From assembly GCA_024180945.1 (NCBI GenBank), contig JAKSGN010000013.1:558001-622000 (forward strand): a stretch of DNA of 64,000 nt. The letters run 5' to 3'. Below the pieces are notes generated by a model. It ran no database searches. It was not told the origin of the DNA and saw only the letters and a list, made by a program, of their open reading frames with translations. Below are positions 45,727 through 56,139 of the stretch, piece after piece; position 1 is the first letter of the stretch; each line of letters opens with the position of its first letter. This DNA comes from Macrophomina tecta (taxonomy: Eukaryota; Ascomycota; Dothideomycetes; Botryosphaeriales; Botryosphaeriaceae). The translations under genes were made by a program, and so were the position numbers.

Positions 45727-47398
45727 AATCGATACCACATGGGGAGCCGATGATCACGTCTGGTCAGGATTTATTCGGCATGACACGGCGTTATGGTTTG
45801 GGGTTTGCGAAACGGAGAGGCACTTTGTATTGTGCTATTTAGTAGGGTCTCGCTTTCTGGGTCTATCTTTGGGGATCTCGCAAAAATCAACCGGCGAGCT
45901 CGCCTCGAAGCATTGCATTTCCGCGCGTACTTCACACAATTTTACGATGGTTCCGACTGGATGTGCATCACGTAAGTCGCTTTGGCCCCTCTCAATCTGA
46001 GTCGCATTGGTCGAGAGTTTATAATCTTTCCAATACACCGTCCTTTTCAGCCATTACTCCTCATGGAAGGCCGAGACCTGGCATTTCAGTTCATCCCCAC
46101 CGCAGGTCTTAGGCCTGAAAATGAACTGGTCGACCTTGGACTGTATAAGAGGGGAGGTCCAAACGTATGATACCTCAAGGCGGAATTTCGGATGATCAGT
46201 AACGGAAACTGCTTGCTCTTCCGCAAGTGTGCTCGCACAAGAGTGCGAATATCACAGAAAGGAGTTCACAGAGTCACTCCTGGCGTGGCGTAAGCTGAGG
46301 AGCGAGTGCGGCGAATTTTGCGGTTAGTATTTGCCGTATGTCCTGTCTCCCATCGGAGACTTGCTTTCATAGGAGTCCTCTGGGGATTCATGATACCAAG
46401 ATGTTTCGATATACTCGTTTCCGCCATAAAGAACTGGGTGATAGTGGGCTCGATGCCTGCGCCGTAGGCCCATGTGATCGGCTTTGAAGCTCGCCTACTT
46501 GCTCTACATCTCTCAATTCGCACACAGCTAAGGGACCACGTTATCCACACCATATCTGGCGCAGGTAAGCGCGTATTCAGGCGTCGCTCGTACGTGAACG
46601 TTGGTGCGCATTATCAAGTAGATACAGGTGCAATCGACGCAGATGTCGCTCGGTTGAAAGTCCTGTCGTAGGAGGGTACCGGTGATAGGTCCGAATGGAC
46701 ATATCGGGCATTCAATTTTGGATTAGGCCATTGTGATGTATGGTTCGTTGATCTACAGAGTTTGTGGAGGTCTATATTATCAGAGACGGAAGCCGTGCGA
46801 TGGGTAGTGAATGTGTGTGTGCGCTGCAGCTTTGAGTAGATGAATCTGAGGGGAAGGTATTAGAGAGTTCATGTACTACTTCTGTGGTCCAACGTTCAAA
46901 GTCCAAATATTTGGGGTAATGGTTCCCTAGTTCTAGTGGGATCTTTAAACACAAATATGGTACGATGGCACTTAGTCATGGGCACGCTTCCTTTGATCTA
47001 AACAGCAGAGCTTGAGTGCTTGAGACTGATCCCGTCCAGGTCTTGATTTTGCGAAGTATGCTAGTGGAAAGACTGGATAAATATTCTTCAAACCCGCCAA
47101 AAGGTGTCTTTAGAATACCGCCGCAAGTGCTAACATGTGTTCGAAGCTGCAACCTTCGTTCGGATATCGTAAGAAGCGTTGCTGAGCATGCTCTAAGCGT
47201 TCTTTTTCCAGTTGCCGACAACTGTCCAGAGGTGATTGCCTGAGAGCATGGGATGGGCATTGACGTCAGCGGGGTCGCGAACTTTCTCCGCCACTTTTGC
47301 CGCACTCATCTCACTACCAAGCATCACGACAATTCAGCGCTCTATCAAAAGTCGCATCTCTCGCCGTGGCTCTCCTTCGTCAATTTTCGCGCACAACA
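45727..47398. other. Intergenic region CWC21 / FAD oxidoreductase
   Basis: 1.67 kb without a supported gene. Short ORFs (46266-46553 minus, 46976-47305 minus) lack motifs and exon partners. Could hide a degraded gene; nothing recognisable is left. Confidence 0.4.
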
Positions 47399-48622
47399 AT
47401 GGCTTCCGAACTGCCCAAGAGCATCGTCGTGATAGGCGGTGGCATTATCGGAAGCACCAGCGCATATTTCCTCTCGCATCACCCCGCCTACGACCCCGCC
47501 AAAACTACAATCACCCTCCTTGAAGCATCGCAAATTGCCGGCGGCGCCAGCGGTAAAGCGGGCGGTCTTCTTGGTCTCTGGGCCTATCCATCATGCATCG
47601 TTCCGCTCTCTTTCCGGCTGCACAAAGAACTCGCCGAAAAGTACGATGGCGCTCAGCGCTGGGGATACCGCGGTGTGCATTGTGGCCAAATCCTCATGAA
47701 GGGTCGCCCAGTCAAAAAAGGAGCGGATACCGGTGAGAGCGTCAGCCTGCAGAAGCGGACACCAGAGGCGCTGGGTCTGCTTCGCGCAGCAGGAGTGCCC
47801 AAAGAGCTCGACTGGGTCGTTCCAGAAGGCGTGCGAGCTTACGAGGAAATGGGTGCACCAGACGACACAGCGCAAGTGCATCCTTACCACTTCACGACCA
47901 GCATGGCGCAACTGGCAGAGGCAAAGGGCGTCAAGATTGTCTATGGCAGCGTAACGGGAATCGACACGGGAGATGGCAAGGTGCAAGGCGTCACTTACAC
48001 GCCAAAGGACGGCGGAGAGGCTCGGACGATTCCTGCAGACAGCGTCGTCATTTCGGCCGGTCCCTGGACGCGCAAGGTATGGCCAAAAGCCCCTATTTCG
48101 GCAACGCGCGCCCACAGCGTTGTCATCAAGCCTTCGCGCGAAGTTTCCAACTACGCTCTGTTTACAAGCATCGAGCTGCCGTCGGAAGACGGAGGGTCTG
48201 GCAAACGCCGTGGCTATGGCAGGACAGTGTCTCCAGAGATTTACGCACGACCTTTCCAAGAGGTGTACGCGTGCGGAGAGGGAGACCAGCTTGTCCCGCT
48301 GCCCAAGACATCGGACGAGGTCGAGGTGGACCAGCAGCGGTGCCAAGAAATTATCGACTACGTGTCTGCAGTCAGCGATGAGTTGCGTGATGGCGAGGTC
48401 ACGGCTAGGCAGGCGTGCTATCTACCAAACGTGAGCAGAGGCAGCGGCGGGCCGATGATTGGAAAGGTGCCTGGCGTCAAAGGGCTAGTCATGGCTGCAG
48501 GACATACATGCTGGGGTATTCAGAACGGGCCAGGTACGGGGAAACTGGTGAGTGAGATTGTATGGGAGGGCAAGGCAAAGAGTGCCAACATTGCAAGCCT
48601 TGATCCAGCCAAGTGGCTGTAA
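47399..48622 (+). CDS. FAD-dependent oxidoreductase, DAO family (Tda3-like)
   Basis: Single exon, 407 residues. N-terminal Rossmann motif SIVVIGGGIIGSTSAYFLS (FAD ADP-binding, residues 8-25) followed by TITLLEASQIAGGASGKAGG, whose Glu should bind ribose. Central substrate domain; a second FAD contact near the end, GLVMAAGHTCWGIQNGPGTG. The overall pattern fits the fungal DAO subgroup that includes yeast Tda3 (YHR009C), whose substrate is unclear. No ATG exists upstream in frame before a TTG at 47297, so the start at 47399 (ACAACAATGG) is chosen; no signal or targeting sequence results from it. Confidence 0.88.
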   Translation: MASELPKSIVVIGGGIIGSTSAYFLSHHPAYDPAKTTITLLEASQIAGGASGKAGGLLGLWAYPSCIVPLSFRLHKELAEKYDGAQRWGYRGVHCGQILMKGRPVKKGADTGESVSLQKRTPEALGLLRAAGVPKELDWVVPEGVRAYEEMGAPDDTAQVHPYHFTTSMAQLAEAKGVKIVYGSVTGIDTGDGKVQGVTYTPKDGGEARTIPADSVVISAGPWTRKVWPKAPISATRAHSVVIKPSREVSNYALFTSIELPSEDGGSGKRRGYGRTVSPEIYARPFQEVYACGEGDQLVPLPKTSDEVEVDQQRCQEIIDYVSAVSDELRDGEVTARQACYLPNVSRGSGGPMIGKVPGVKGLVMAAGHTCWGIQNGPGTGKLVSEIVWEGKAKSANIASLDPAKWL

Positions 48623-49551
48623 TACTGTCAGCCCGTTCACTCCCCATGGGCCACACTGAGCTTGCCGAGCATCTACGCTGGAATGCCCATGTCCAAAGGC
48701 CAGGTCAGTCGTGTACATAACGAAACCTTGAGGCGAGAGGATGTAGAGAAAACTACTGCGGGTAAACAGTGCTGGGCGGCGGGGAGACCGAGAGCAGTAA
48801 GCTAATCGGGTATGGCGAAGGCATGCTAATGCTCGATTCGCACCGACTCTCCCCATGTAGTCGCTCTGGGTGCTTCTGAAACCTGCAACGGGCTTTTCCT
48901 AAGCTTCAGCATGTGCTGCACGGCGAGCAGCCTTGACTACAAGCGGCCCGATCGGCGGGGCTCAAAAATTGTTCGGATGAGGTGGCCGACATTCGCCACC
49001 CACGTCGACAGTCGCAAGGCGGGGGGCGCACGAGTTCCCAGGCCGGTGCCTATCGCGGCTCAGGCGTCAGTGGTGGGGGCTGACAGAAGACCCCGGACGC
49101 AGGCTCGAGGTGCGACAGCGGCGGGGAGGGTGGTGAGGCGGGTTATGCGGTTGCTGTGCAATCATGGATAAACACGAGCCCCACCGTGCCTCGTATCGGC
49201 GCATGGAACAGGGCATGAATGGCGAGGAGCCGGCCGCAGATGCAACAGGCGGCCTGAAGCTGCAGGCGTTGACTTGGCAGGGCTCGGTAGGCGATGCTAA
49301 AAGCAGGAACCGTCCACTCCCCTCGCGAGGGTCCAAGGCGCGCTCTCCAGCCGGCCTCGTGCCCAGCCTTCTCTTTCGCGGTTCACGCGCAGATCGGCGT
49401 CTGATTCGCGTCACGATTTGCGCGTCAATCCCTGCGGCTGCGGCCCGTTGGTTCTTCCGTCGATTGTTTTGCGGGTCCCGTCCTGTCAGCGCTGTTTGCC
49501 CTCGCTCACGTCCCCGCCGCTGCCCCGTCGCAACACCGAGCAGGCCTCGCC
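48623..49551. other. Intergenic FAD oxidoreductase / F-box-like gene
   Basis: About 930 bp. The distal half is GC-rich and looks like promoter/5' UTR of the next gene. No gene supported. Confidence 0.4.
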
Positions 49552-50628
49552 ATGCGCTCACCACCCAACGCCAAATGCCTGCTGCTCGAGCTGCCCGTCG
49601 AGCTGCGCCTGCTCATCTACGACTACGCCCTCTTTTCCGCCGACCATGTCACCATCGCCTCCGGCCTCAAGTGCAGCTTCGCCTCGCCCGTCGACAGCGG
49701 CTATGAGAGTGACGACGGCCGCGACTCGGATGAATTGATCCCCGGATTGCCTCCAGACTGCGAGCCCGTCGTTCTGCCGCGCTTCGACCCGGACTTCCTC
49801 CATATTGAGCAGCCGCCCATCTTCGACAACTGCCATGCCCAGGATGGAGCGCCCGCCGCTGCTGAGGATCCTGTCGCACGCTACCGCGCCAACCTGCCCT
49901 TCGGTACCCCGCTCGCCCTGCTGCAGACCAGCCGCCAGATCAAGGACGAGCTGACCTGGCACCTCAAGAGCCAGCGCACCCAGGAGCGCAAGCTGTCGCT
50001 GTACATGACCTATCCTTACGGCCTGCTCGTCTTCCAGCATCTGTGCCCTGATCTGATTCGGCTGGTCCGAAGCATACACATCAGCGGCTACTACTACCCG
50101 CCCCACGCCCAAGAACAGGTCAAGCGCGCTGTCGAGTGCCGGTGGCTGCAGCGCCTCTACACCCAGCCGCCGCCCATCGACGAGTCCGTGATCAAATCCG
50201 CCAACAGCGCCCTCAAGAAGTTGACGCGCACCATCCTGTCGCAGAGTCCAAAGGCACCTATGGAGGAGCTGGAGATGCGCATCTACCACCCCGGGCCCAA
50301 GGGCAACGAGCTTATTTGGCGAGGCGATGGTCCGAGCAGCCCCATCTGCGTGGCGCTCTGCAATACGCACGGGGGCTCGATAGAGAGCTCGGTGACGCAG
50401 GGCGGCAGGGGTGCTGGGGCATGGTTGAAGATCACGCCAAACGAGGAAGCGCGCACCCTGACGCAGAGGTGGAAGAGGTTCGGCGACGGCAACAGCAAGC
50501 AGGAGTGCGAAGGCTGGGTGGTGAACCCGGAATGGCCGCTGCCGCCGCCTGCGCCCGCTTCAGCCCCTGCAAGCAGCGCCTCAAGTCCAGCGGAACCGGC
50601 CAGCCCTGGGAATGAGTCGAGCTCTTAA
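49552..50628 (+). CDS. F-box/2EXR-like hypothetical protein
   Basis: Single exon, 358 residues. The N-terminus KCLLLELPVELRLLIYDYAL matches the short F-box-like/2EXR start common in Pezizomycotina proteins of unknown function (leucine-proline-x-E-x-R-x-x-I-Y pattern). Around residues 122-135, LALLQTSRQIKDELTWHL resembles the second conserved block of these proteins, which reads Leu-Leu-x-Thr-Cys/Ser-Arg-x-Ile. An acidic loop (ESDDGRDSDE) lies between. The C-terminus is Pro/Ala/Ser-rich and disordered. No other domain seen. Such proteins are abundant and mostly unstudied; a ubiquitin-ligase adaptor role is possible but unproven. Confidence 0.8.
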   Translation: MRSPPNAKCLLLELPVELRLLIYDYALFSADHVTIASGLKCSFASPVDSGYESDDGRDSDELIPGLPPDCEPVVLPRFDPDFLHIEQPPIFDNCHAQDGAPAAAEDPVARYRANLPFGTPLALLQTSRQIKDELTWHLKSQRTQERKLSLYMTYPYGLLVFQHLCPDLIRLVRSIHISGYYYPPHAQEQVKRAVECRWLQRLYTQPPPIDESVIKSANSALKKLTRTILSQSPKAPMEELEMRIYHPGPKGNELIWRGDGPSSPICVALCNTHGGSIESSVTQGGRGAGAWLKITPNEEARTLTQRWKRFGDGNSKQECEGWVVNPEWPLPPPAPASAPASSASSPAEPASPGNESSS

Positions 50629-51234
50629 GCTTTGTCGGCGTTTGGGTCCGGGTTGGGGCTCGGCGTGTGTTTACAGTGTACTGGAAGAGCTTGTGGGGGC
50701 CAGTCGAAGCTTGTGCGCAGATAGCGTGCCGGCTCCTTCAGCCTCCCAATGCTTGCCTGTTTTGTCAGCGATACTTCGCGAGACTTTGGGGGTGGTTTTT
50801 TTTTTTTTTTTTTTTTTTTTGGCCACGAGCTGCGATGTCTGGCATGACTGCACGCCGGGTATGGGCGTCCTTTTTTTTTCTTGTTTGGATATTTGATTTG
50901 GCATATTCCCATGGGTCTATGAGTAATGATTCAGCTGCACAGGCGATGGTTAATACGACAGTACATACATGGTTATGAAATGGCGGCGTTATTGGACCCT
51001 GAGAGGGGCGTGGCTGAGGGCAGGCTGTGCGGCACAAGGGCAAGTGACGCAATGCAGTCACAATTGCCGCTCGCCGCAGCACTTCGCGTTCCAGAGCTCT
51101 CCGACGCCCGCCGCCGCCGTCGCGGCAAAAGGCACCTCACGATTCATATATCTACCTCTTGGCCTGCCTGTCCGCTCCCCATTCACCTACGACCCCAATA
51201 TCCTCGATTGCATCCCACAAGAATCCAAGCAGCC
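50629..51234. other. Intergenic with long T tracts
   Basis: Includes a pure T run (about 50796-50820) and a second (50871-50879). Promoter and 5' UTR of the WW-domain gene lie at the distal end. No gene supported. Confidence 0.45.
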
Positions 51235-52366
51235 ATGGCAGACTTCGCCCCTCCACCCGTAAGTGCTTCACCCCACCGACCACGCGCCCGGCCATTCTCG
51301 AGACGCGCGGCCAAGGCCTTCCCGCGTTTCCGCGTCACAGCACCATGCACGCCAAGTATCCTCTTCGTCCATCTGCTCACCGCCAATAATGCGCGCAGCC
51401 CTTCGCTGCAGCATCGCCAATCCGCTAAACGTCGATCCGCACTGACTGACCGCATCGCAGGGCCCACCTCCGCCAAAAGTCCCCGAGGGCTGGAAGGCCC
51501 AGTGGAACGAGCAATACCACGAGTGGTTCTACGTCAACATCTACACCAGGCAGTCGCAATGGGAGAAGCCGACCGAGCCCATCTACCCGCCCTCCGAGGG
51601 TGGCGCCCCGCCGCCTGGTCCGCCGCCGTCATACACCCATAGCGATGCAAGGCCCGTCGGTCCCGAGAAGACGGGCTTGAGCAGTAACAACCCATACGGC
51701 CCGGGTCCAGCTGGCAGCAGTCACGACATCAGCGAAGACGAGCGCCTGGCCCGCCAGCTGCAAGCCGAGGAAGATGCGCGCGCCCACAGCCACTCGCCGA
51801 TGCCTCCGGGTGCCGCCAGCGACCGCGGCGCCGCCGACAGCTACTACCAGCAGCAGGGCAGCGCCCCGGGCTACGGCGCATCGGGCTACGGCCAACCCTC
51901 GCCCGGCTACGGGTCCTCCCAGCAGGAACTTCCCCCGCGTCCGGAAGAGAAGGGCAAGAAGTCCGGCGGCTTCCTGGGGAAGCTACTCGGCAAGGCCAGC
52001 GCCTCTAAGCCCGGTGGTGGCTTTGGCGCTGTCGGCCATCATCAACAGCCGCAGTACGGCGGATACCCGCAGCAGGGGGGCTACTATCAGGGTCCGCCCC
52101 AGGGCCAGTACGGCTATGCGCCGCAGCAGGGATACTACGGGCAGGGCGGCGGCATGCCCTACGGTATGCAGCAGAAGCCGAAAAAGAGTGGAATGGGCGC
52201 TGGTGGTGCGGCGGCTCTGGGTGTCGGTGGTGGTCTGTTGGGTGGTATGTTACTGGCGGACGCCATTGATGACCACAATGACTACGAACAGGGTTATGAG
52301 CAGGGCTATGACGATGGAAACGATAACGACTTCGGAGGCGGCGATGACTTTGGCGGCGACTTTTAA
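51235..52366 (+). CDS. WW-domain protein (Wwm1-like)
   Basis: Exons 51235-51258 (8 residues) and 51461-52366; 202-bp intron; 309 residues. WW domain at about residues 15-45: EGWKAQWNEQYHEWFYVN, with the two signature Trp and the closing Pro in SQWEKPTEP. It is followed by a Pro/Gly/Gln/Tyr-rich low-complexity region (repeated YGG, QQGYY) and a glycine-rich, partly hydrophobic stretch (GAGGAAALGVGGGLLGGMLLADAI) before an acidic Asp/Asn/Gly tail. The layout resembles yeast Wwm1, a WW protein linked to metacaspase Mca1 and dehydration tolerance. The hydrophobic Gly stretch could be a glycine-zipper membrane association segment (inference). Confidence 0.85.
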
Positions 52367-52780
52367 TCTCGCATTCTCGGTTACTGTTCTTCTTCCTTTC
52401 TTTCCTCTTCCCCTCGGCGTTTTGGGTGCAAGGCCGGGGTGAGCTGGTTGGGTCGTTTGGGATGGGGTTCGTGATGACTAGCGGCTTACCATGAATATGC
52501 TCAATATGAAGATTCTCCTCGAATTAACAACAAGTGGCCGGAGCAGTCTGTATCACATTGGTATGGGGAGGATATGAGTTTAAGTGGCTCCGCTCTAAGA
52601 TGCAGATATCGACTGGGGCCAAACATCCGCACAGGCATGCCAGGCGTGCTTTCCTCTGCTACAACACTTGCCTCATCGGGTGCTCTACCGTCATCACCGT
52701 TGATGACACCACAACTGGATGGACCTTGGATCTGCAGCGACATTTCGTCTCACCTAATATCTCTATTACGCCATTCCATC

Positions 52781-52945
52781 ATGTCTATCTTCAGCTGTCC
52801 ATGCGTTTGCTGCTGCTTCACCCTCGGCCTTATCGGCGTCGTTCTCACTGTTGACGGAATCGACAGGTTGAGGCGTGGAAGGAAGCAGAGAAGACCGAAG
52901 GAGGAGGATTTTATTTTTCACGAAAATCTCTGGGTTGGAACCTGA
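52781..52945 (+). CDS. Possible small cysteine-rich protein, 54 aa
   Basis: ORF starting at an ATG with MSIFSCPCVCCCFTLGLIGVVL: five Cys within eight residues, followed by a hydrophobic stretch and a basic tail. Such N-terminal Cys clusters beside a hydrophobic helix resemble palmitoylated or CYSTM-like membrane microproteins. Unproven; no intron or homology evidence. Confidence 0.25.
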   Translation: MSIFSCPCVCCCFTLGLIGVVLTVDGIDRLRRGRKQRRPKEEDFIFHENLWVGT

Positions 52946-53646
52946 TATTACGATGGCCTGCACCTTTGACGTAGCTATGTAGGGGCTGGATAGGCGCAGC
53001 CCGCTGAACATGCAATACACACTTCTCACGCCAGCAAGGCTCTCCTTCGGGAGTATTTGCCATCTCGACACTTCCACCGCAAGACAGGACTGGTTACGGC
53101 AGCGCACACTATCGTTTGGGCCAACCGTGGCTTGCGTGGGCCCAGACAAAGACCGAGCGAAGGCGGCGGGATTTGCAAACGCGTCTTGCATTGCGCTCTG
53201 CTTCCCGATAACCTTGCCGACCGACGCCGTTTTCTACGGTGTAAGGTACCATTGACACCGGTAAACCACTCGTGAGGTTTTCTTGCAGCTCCGATCGATG
53301 CTGACTGACAATGCACAGCACTGCGCCAGGAAAAGAACGGCCGATGGCCATCGTGATGCACACTGTGTAGCGAGTTCAGAGACGGCATTGAATGCGCCTG
53401 TCCCATTCTACCAAAGCTAGAAGGAAGTGAGGCGTGGGCTGTGGGCGCTGAACGCTGACCGCTTGCTACATTCGGAGAGGCAAGTTCCCCAAGATCAAGT
53501 TCAGCATGGGGTCCCGTTAAACACACAATTCACATTTATTTTTCGGCTCCGGGCACCTCTCTCTTCTAAATAAACTCATACCCTTCGTTGGCAGTCGGAA
53601 CTGCGACTTTTACTGCTCGTTCCAATTAGCACTCCGGCTTCTTTGG

Positions 53647-53781
53647 ATGGAGGCGGTTGTCTTGAGCCCCGTCGTCTGCGTCTGTTGCTGCGCCTGCTGT
53701 CTCCATTACTGGCTGAAGAAATGCTGCGGGGCATTGGTGTTCTGTATCGGGGCCATATACGTGCGATGCAAAGTCCGGTAA
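53647..53781 (+). CDS. Possible small cysteine-rich protein, 44 aa
   Basis: ORF with ten Cys in 44 residues (CVCCCACCLHYWLKKCC, then FCIGAIYVRC). Similar in character to the ORF 0.7 kb upstream. TGC/TGT runs can arise by chance from a GCTGCT-type repeat, so this is weak. No family recognised. Confidence 0.2.
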   Translation: MEAVVLSPVVCVCCCACCLHYWLKKCCGALVFCIGAIYVRCKVR

Positions 53782-54606
53782 TTCTTGAGCGGATACCTAT
53801 CCTGTAGGATCACTCACAAAACCTAAGGAAACATAGAAAGCAATCCCGGGAGCAAGCCAACGATATCTTTCGCCATGGTTCGACGTCATCAACCGATCCT
53901 GCCAATATAAGCAGCATGTCAACAGCGGCCTATCTGGAGGGACAGCCGGGACCGCTGTGCTTCGACTCAGTGCTACCAGGACCGCCAGCTATGGAAAGAG
54001 CGAGCCTGCCTACAGCCGAGGATACTGAGAAGACTGGACGCTCCTGAGAAGAACACCACTATTCCATCATCCTCATCCTTCACCCCTGTGCATCCGATAC
54101 ATACGAACAGCTTCATACACCTTCGACACTCTCCCCATCTTCGTAACGTGTACGCGCAAGGCGTGCATGCTGCCTCGCCTCCTCTACGACGGCCGTCCCA
54201 GCTAGCCTGGCACATTTCGACGACCTCGTGCTCCCGAAAAAAAAATTAAAAAAAAAAAAAGCCCAATCAAAACCTTATCCTCGCACTTGACCGACGGGGT
54301 TACAAGACCGATCCCACGTCTGCGAAAAAACCCTACGGGATTTGGCCGGAGATCCACAGCACGTCCTCCCCATGCATCCTCCTTTCCTGCTCGAGTACCG
54401 ACGATCGCTGCGACGAGAGAACCGATCATGCACCCAACAGCGCCGACAATATACCCAGCCGTGCCAACACCATCACGTCCAGCCTCGACCATAACGGCTA
54501 CTTCACGGCGTCCTCCAGCCCACAAGTCAGCCAACACGTCTGTCCCCTCAGGCAGAGCCGGCCCCACGTCTTGCCTGCCTGCCTCTACCGCATCGACCTA
54601 GCGACC

Positions 54607-55343
54607 ATGTTCTCCACGGATGAATATGGCGACGAAACCCTGTATCCCCATCCCCGCCGCTCCTCCGACTCATTGTTCGTCCTAACCAGTCACCAACACC
54701 TCCCAAATATCACTCCAAACACCAAGCCCCACCGCCACCTCTTTCCCCAGCCCAACAGCAACAACCACGACAAGAAGGAAGAAATGGCCATCCAATATCC
54801 ACACAACTCGCAACCCCTCACCACCGACGGCCCTGCCGAGCCCTCCACATCCTCGCTGTTCTCACTTCCGCGCCAACGCCAACGACGACGAAGAGCAACT
54901 AAAAGGGCCAGGCAAACCCAGCAACAGCACAAGAACAAGAACACCACGCGCGCCGAGCGCATCGGCCGTCGCCTCCGCAACCCGGACGCCCTGCTGCACA
55001 GGGCGCTTGTCACGCCGCTGCTCGTCCTCTTCGCCGTGCCCGTCGCCGTGCTGACGTGTCCAATCTGCGCGGTCATTGTGGTGAGGAATACCCTTGTGGC
55101 TAAGTGAGTTGAATTCTCTTTGTATTCTTCCTTATTTCGTCGTTCTTGGACGATGAAACCGATCCCTACATATTCAAGTCGTTCAAGGTGCTTGGTTAGG
55201 ATGGTTATGTAAGAAAAGTTGTGGCTGCTAACACGGGAAGCAGGAGGGAGACGCAAGCCTACCACAAAGCCTGTCGCGCGCAAGGGCACAAGCCGCATCC
55301 GGGCTGGGTACCGCCGTCCTGTCGGGGTTGTTGTCGGGGTTAG
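54607..55343 (+). CDS. Orphan protein with C-terminal hydrophobic helix
   Basis: Exons 54607-55103 and 55244-55343; the 140-bp intron has donor GTGAGT, a CTAAC branch site and acceptor CAG; 198 residues. I recognise no family. The N-terminal 130 residues are polar and disordered (His/Asn/Gln-rich, then a strongly basic RQRQRRRRATKRAR run). A hydrophobic segment follows at about 145-163 (VTPLLVLFAVPVAVLTCPIC), then the spliced tail with four Cys (KACRAQ ... SCRGCCRG). The layout would fit a tail-anchored or single-span membrane protein with a basic cytosolic side. Support is a good splice site pair and a fitting frame only. Confidence 0.5.
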
Positions 55344-56139
55344 GTGGTGGCCGGTCTCATTTCCGGGAAGGCGAAGTGGGGGTCTTGTGGACGGCGGCTG
55401 TATGCGAGCAAAGGGCAAAACAAGGCAAAAGCAGCGTGCGCGCGAGCCCCTTCAGTCTCAATAAAACAACAAAGTATCAGAAAACACACAAATGGTATAA
55501 AAAAAAAAAATTATGAAGTGTCCCCTCTTCCACAACGAAAAAAAGAAAAAAACGATCGATCGATCAACCCGCGTATCCCATCACCCATGCTGCTAAAAAA
55601 AAAAAAAAAAAAAGAGCATGAATTTGCCAAATACCTCCACCTTCAAGCCCCACACTGAATGTGTATGGAAAAATGCCCCGCTCTCGCTATGCTTTGGTGT
55701 TTGCGTGAAAGTTCCAACGATTCCTCTTGCCCTAACCCCCGTCATTCCAGTACCTAGTAAATGAACAAGAGAAAGGGATATTTGTCTCTTTCTCTCTGTG
55801 CAAGGAGTTAAACAGCTGACTCAAAAAGGACGCACCCGAATGGATTAGAGTAGTAGTACGGTAGAAAAAGGAGAAAGCGTGGAACCCTCAATAAACCCCC
55901 GCACCCAAAAGTATAACAAATGAAAAAACAAGTTCCCTAGGCCCCAAAAGTGGAATAAGGCTATGAAAAGTTGTCGCCGACGAGTACTCCCGCTCTTCAA
56001 AAAGGGAAGAGGCGGGGGGTTGAGAGATGAGTGGGGTAAGGAGCAGAAATGGTTCCGTCAAGAGGCGAAAAGGGAAGATAGTATACGACACAAAAGGTAG
56101 ACATCACGACCTCCCACGACTAAATGAAAGTTACTTCGT
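55344..56139. other. Tail-to-tail intergenic region before EDE1
   Basis: Very A-rich on the plus strand, with several A tracts (about 55499-55510 and 55596-55612). The 3' flank of EDE1 (minus) and of the orphan gene. No gene seen. Confidence 0.45.

Larger units (their letters stand above)
52367..54606. other. Long intergenic region with two cysteine-rich mini-ORFs
   Basis: 2.2 kb without a recognised conventional gene. Holds the short Cys-rich ORFs at 52781-52945 and 53647-53781 (listed separately) and an A-rich tract (54237-54260). Longer ORFs on either strand (53026-53526 minus, 54202-54567 minus) have no motif. Confidence 0.4.

Noticed and set aside
46266..46553. 95-codon minus-strand ORF
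   Set aside because: No start context, no partner exon, no motif; isolated in noncoding sequence.
47297..47398. Mitochondrial-looking N-terminal extension of the FAD oxidoreductase
   Set aside because: It would need a TTG start; no in-frame ATG exists upstream of 47399.
53026..53526. 166-codon minus-strand ORF
   Set aside because: Overlapped by several plus-strand ORFs, no recognisable pattern.
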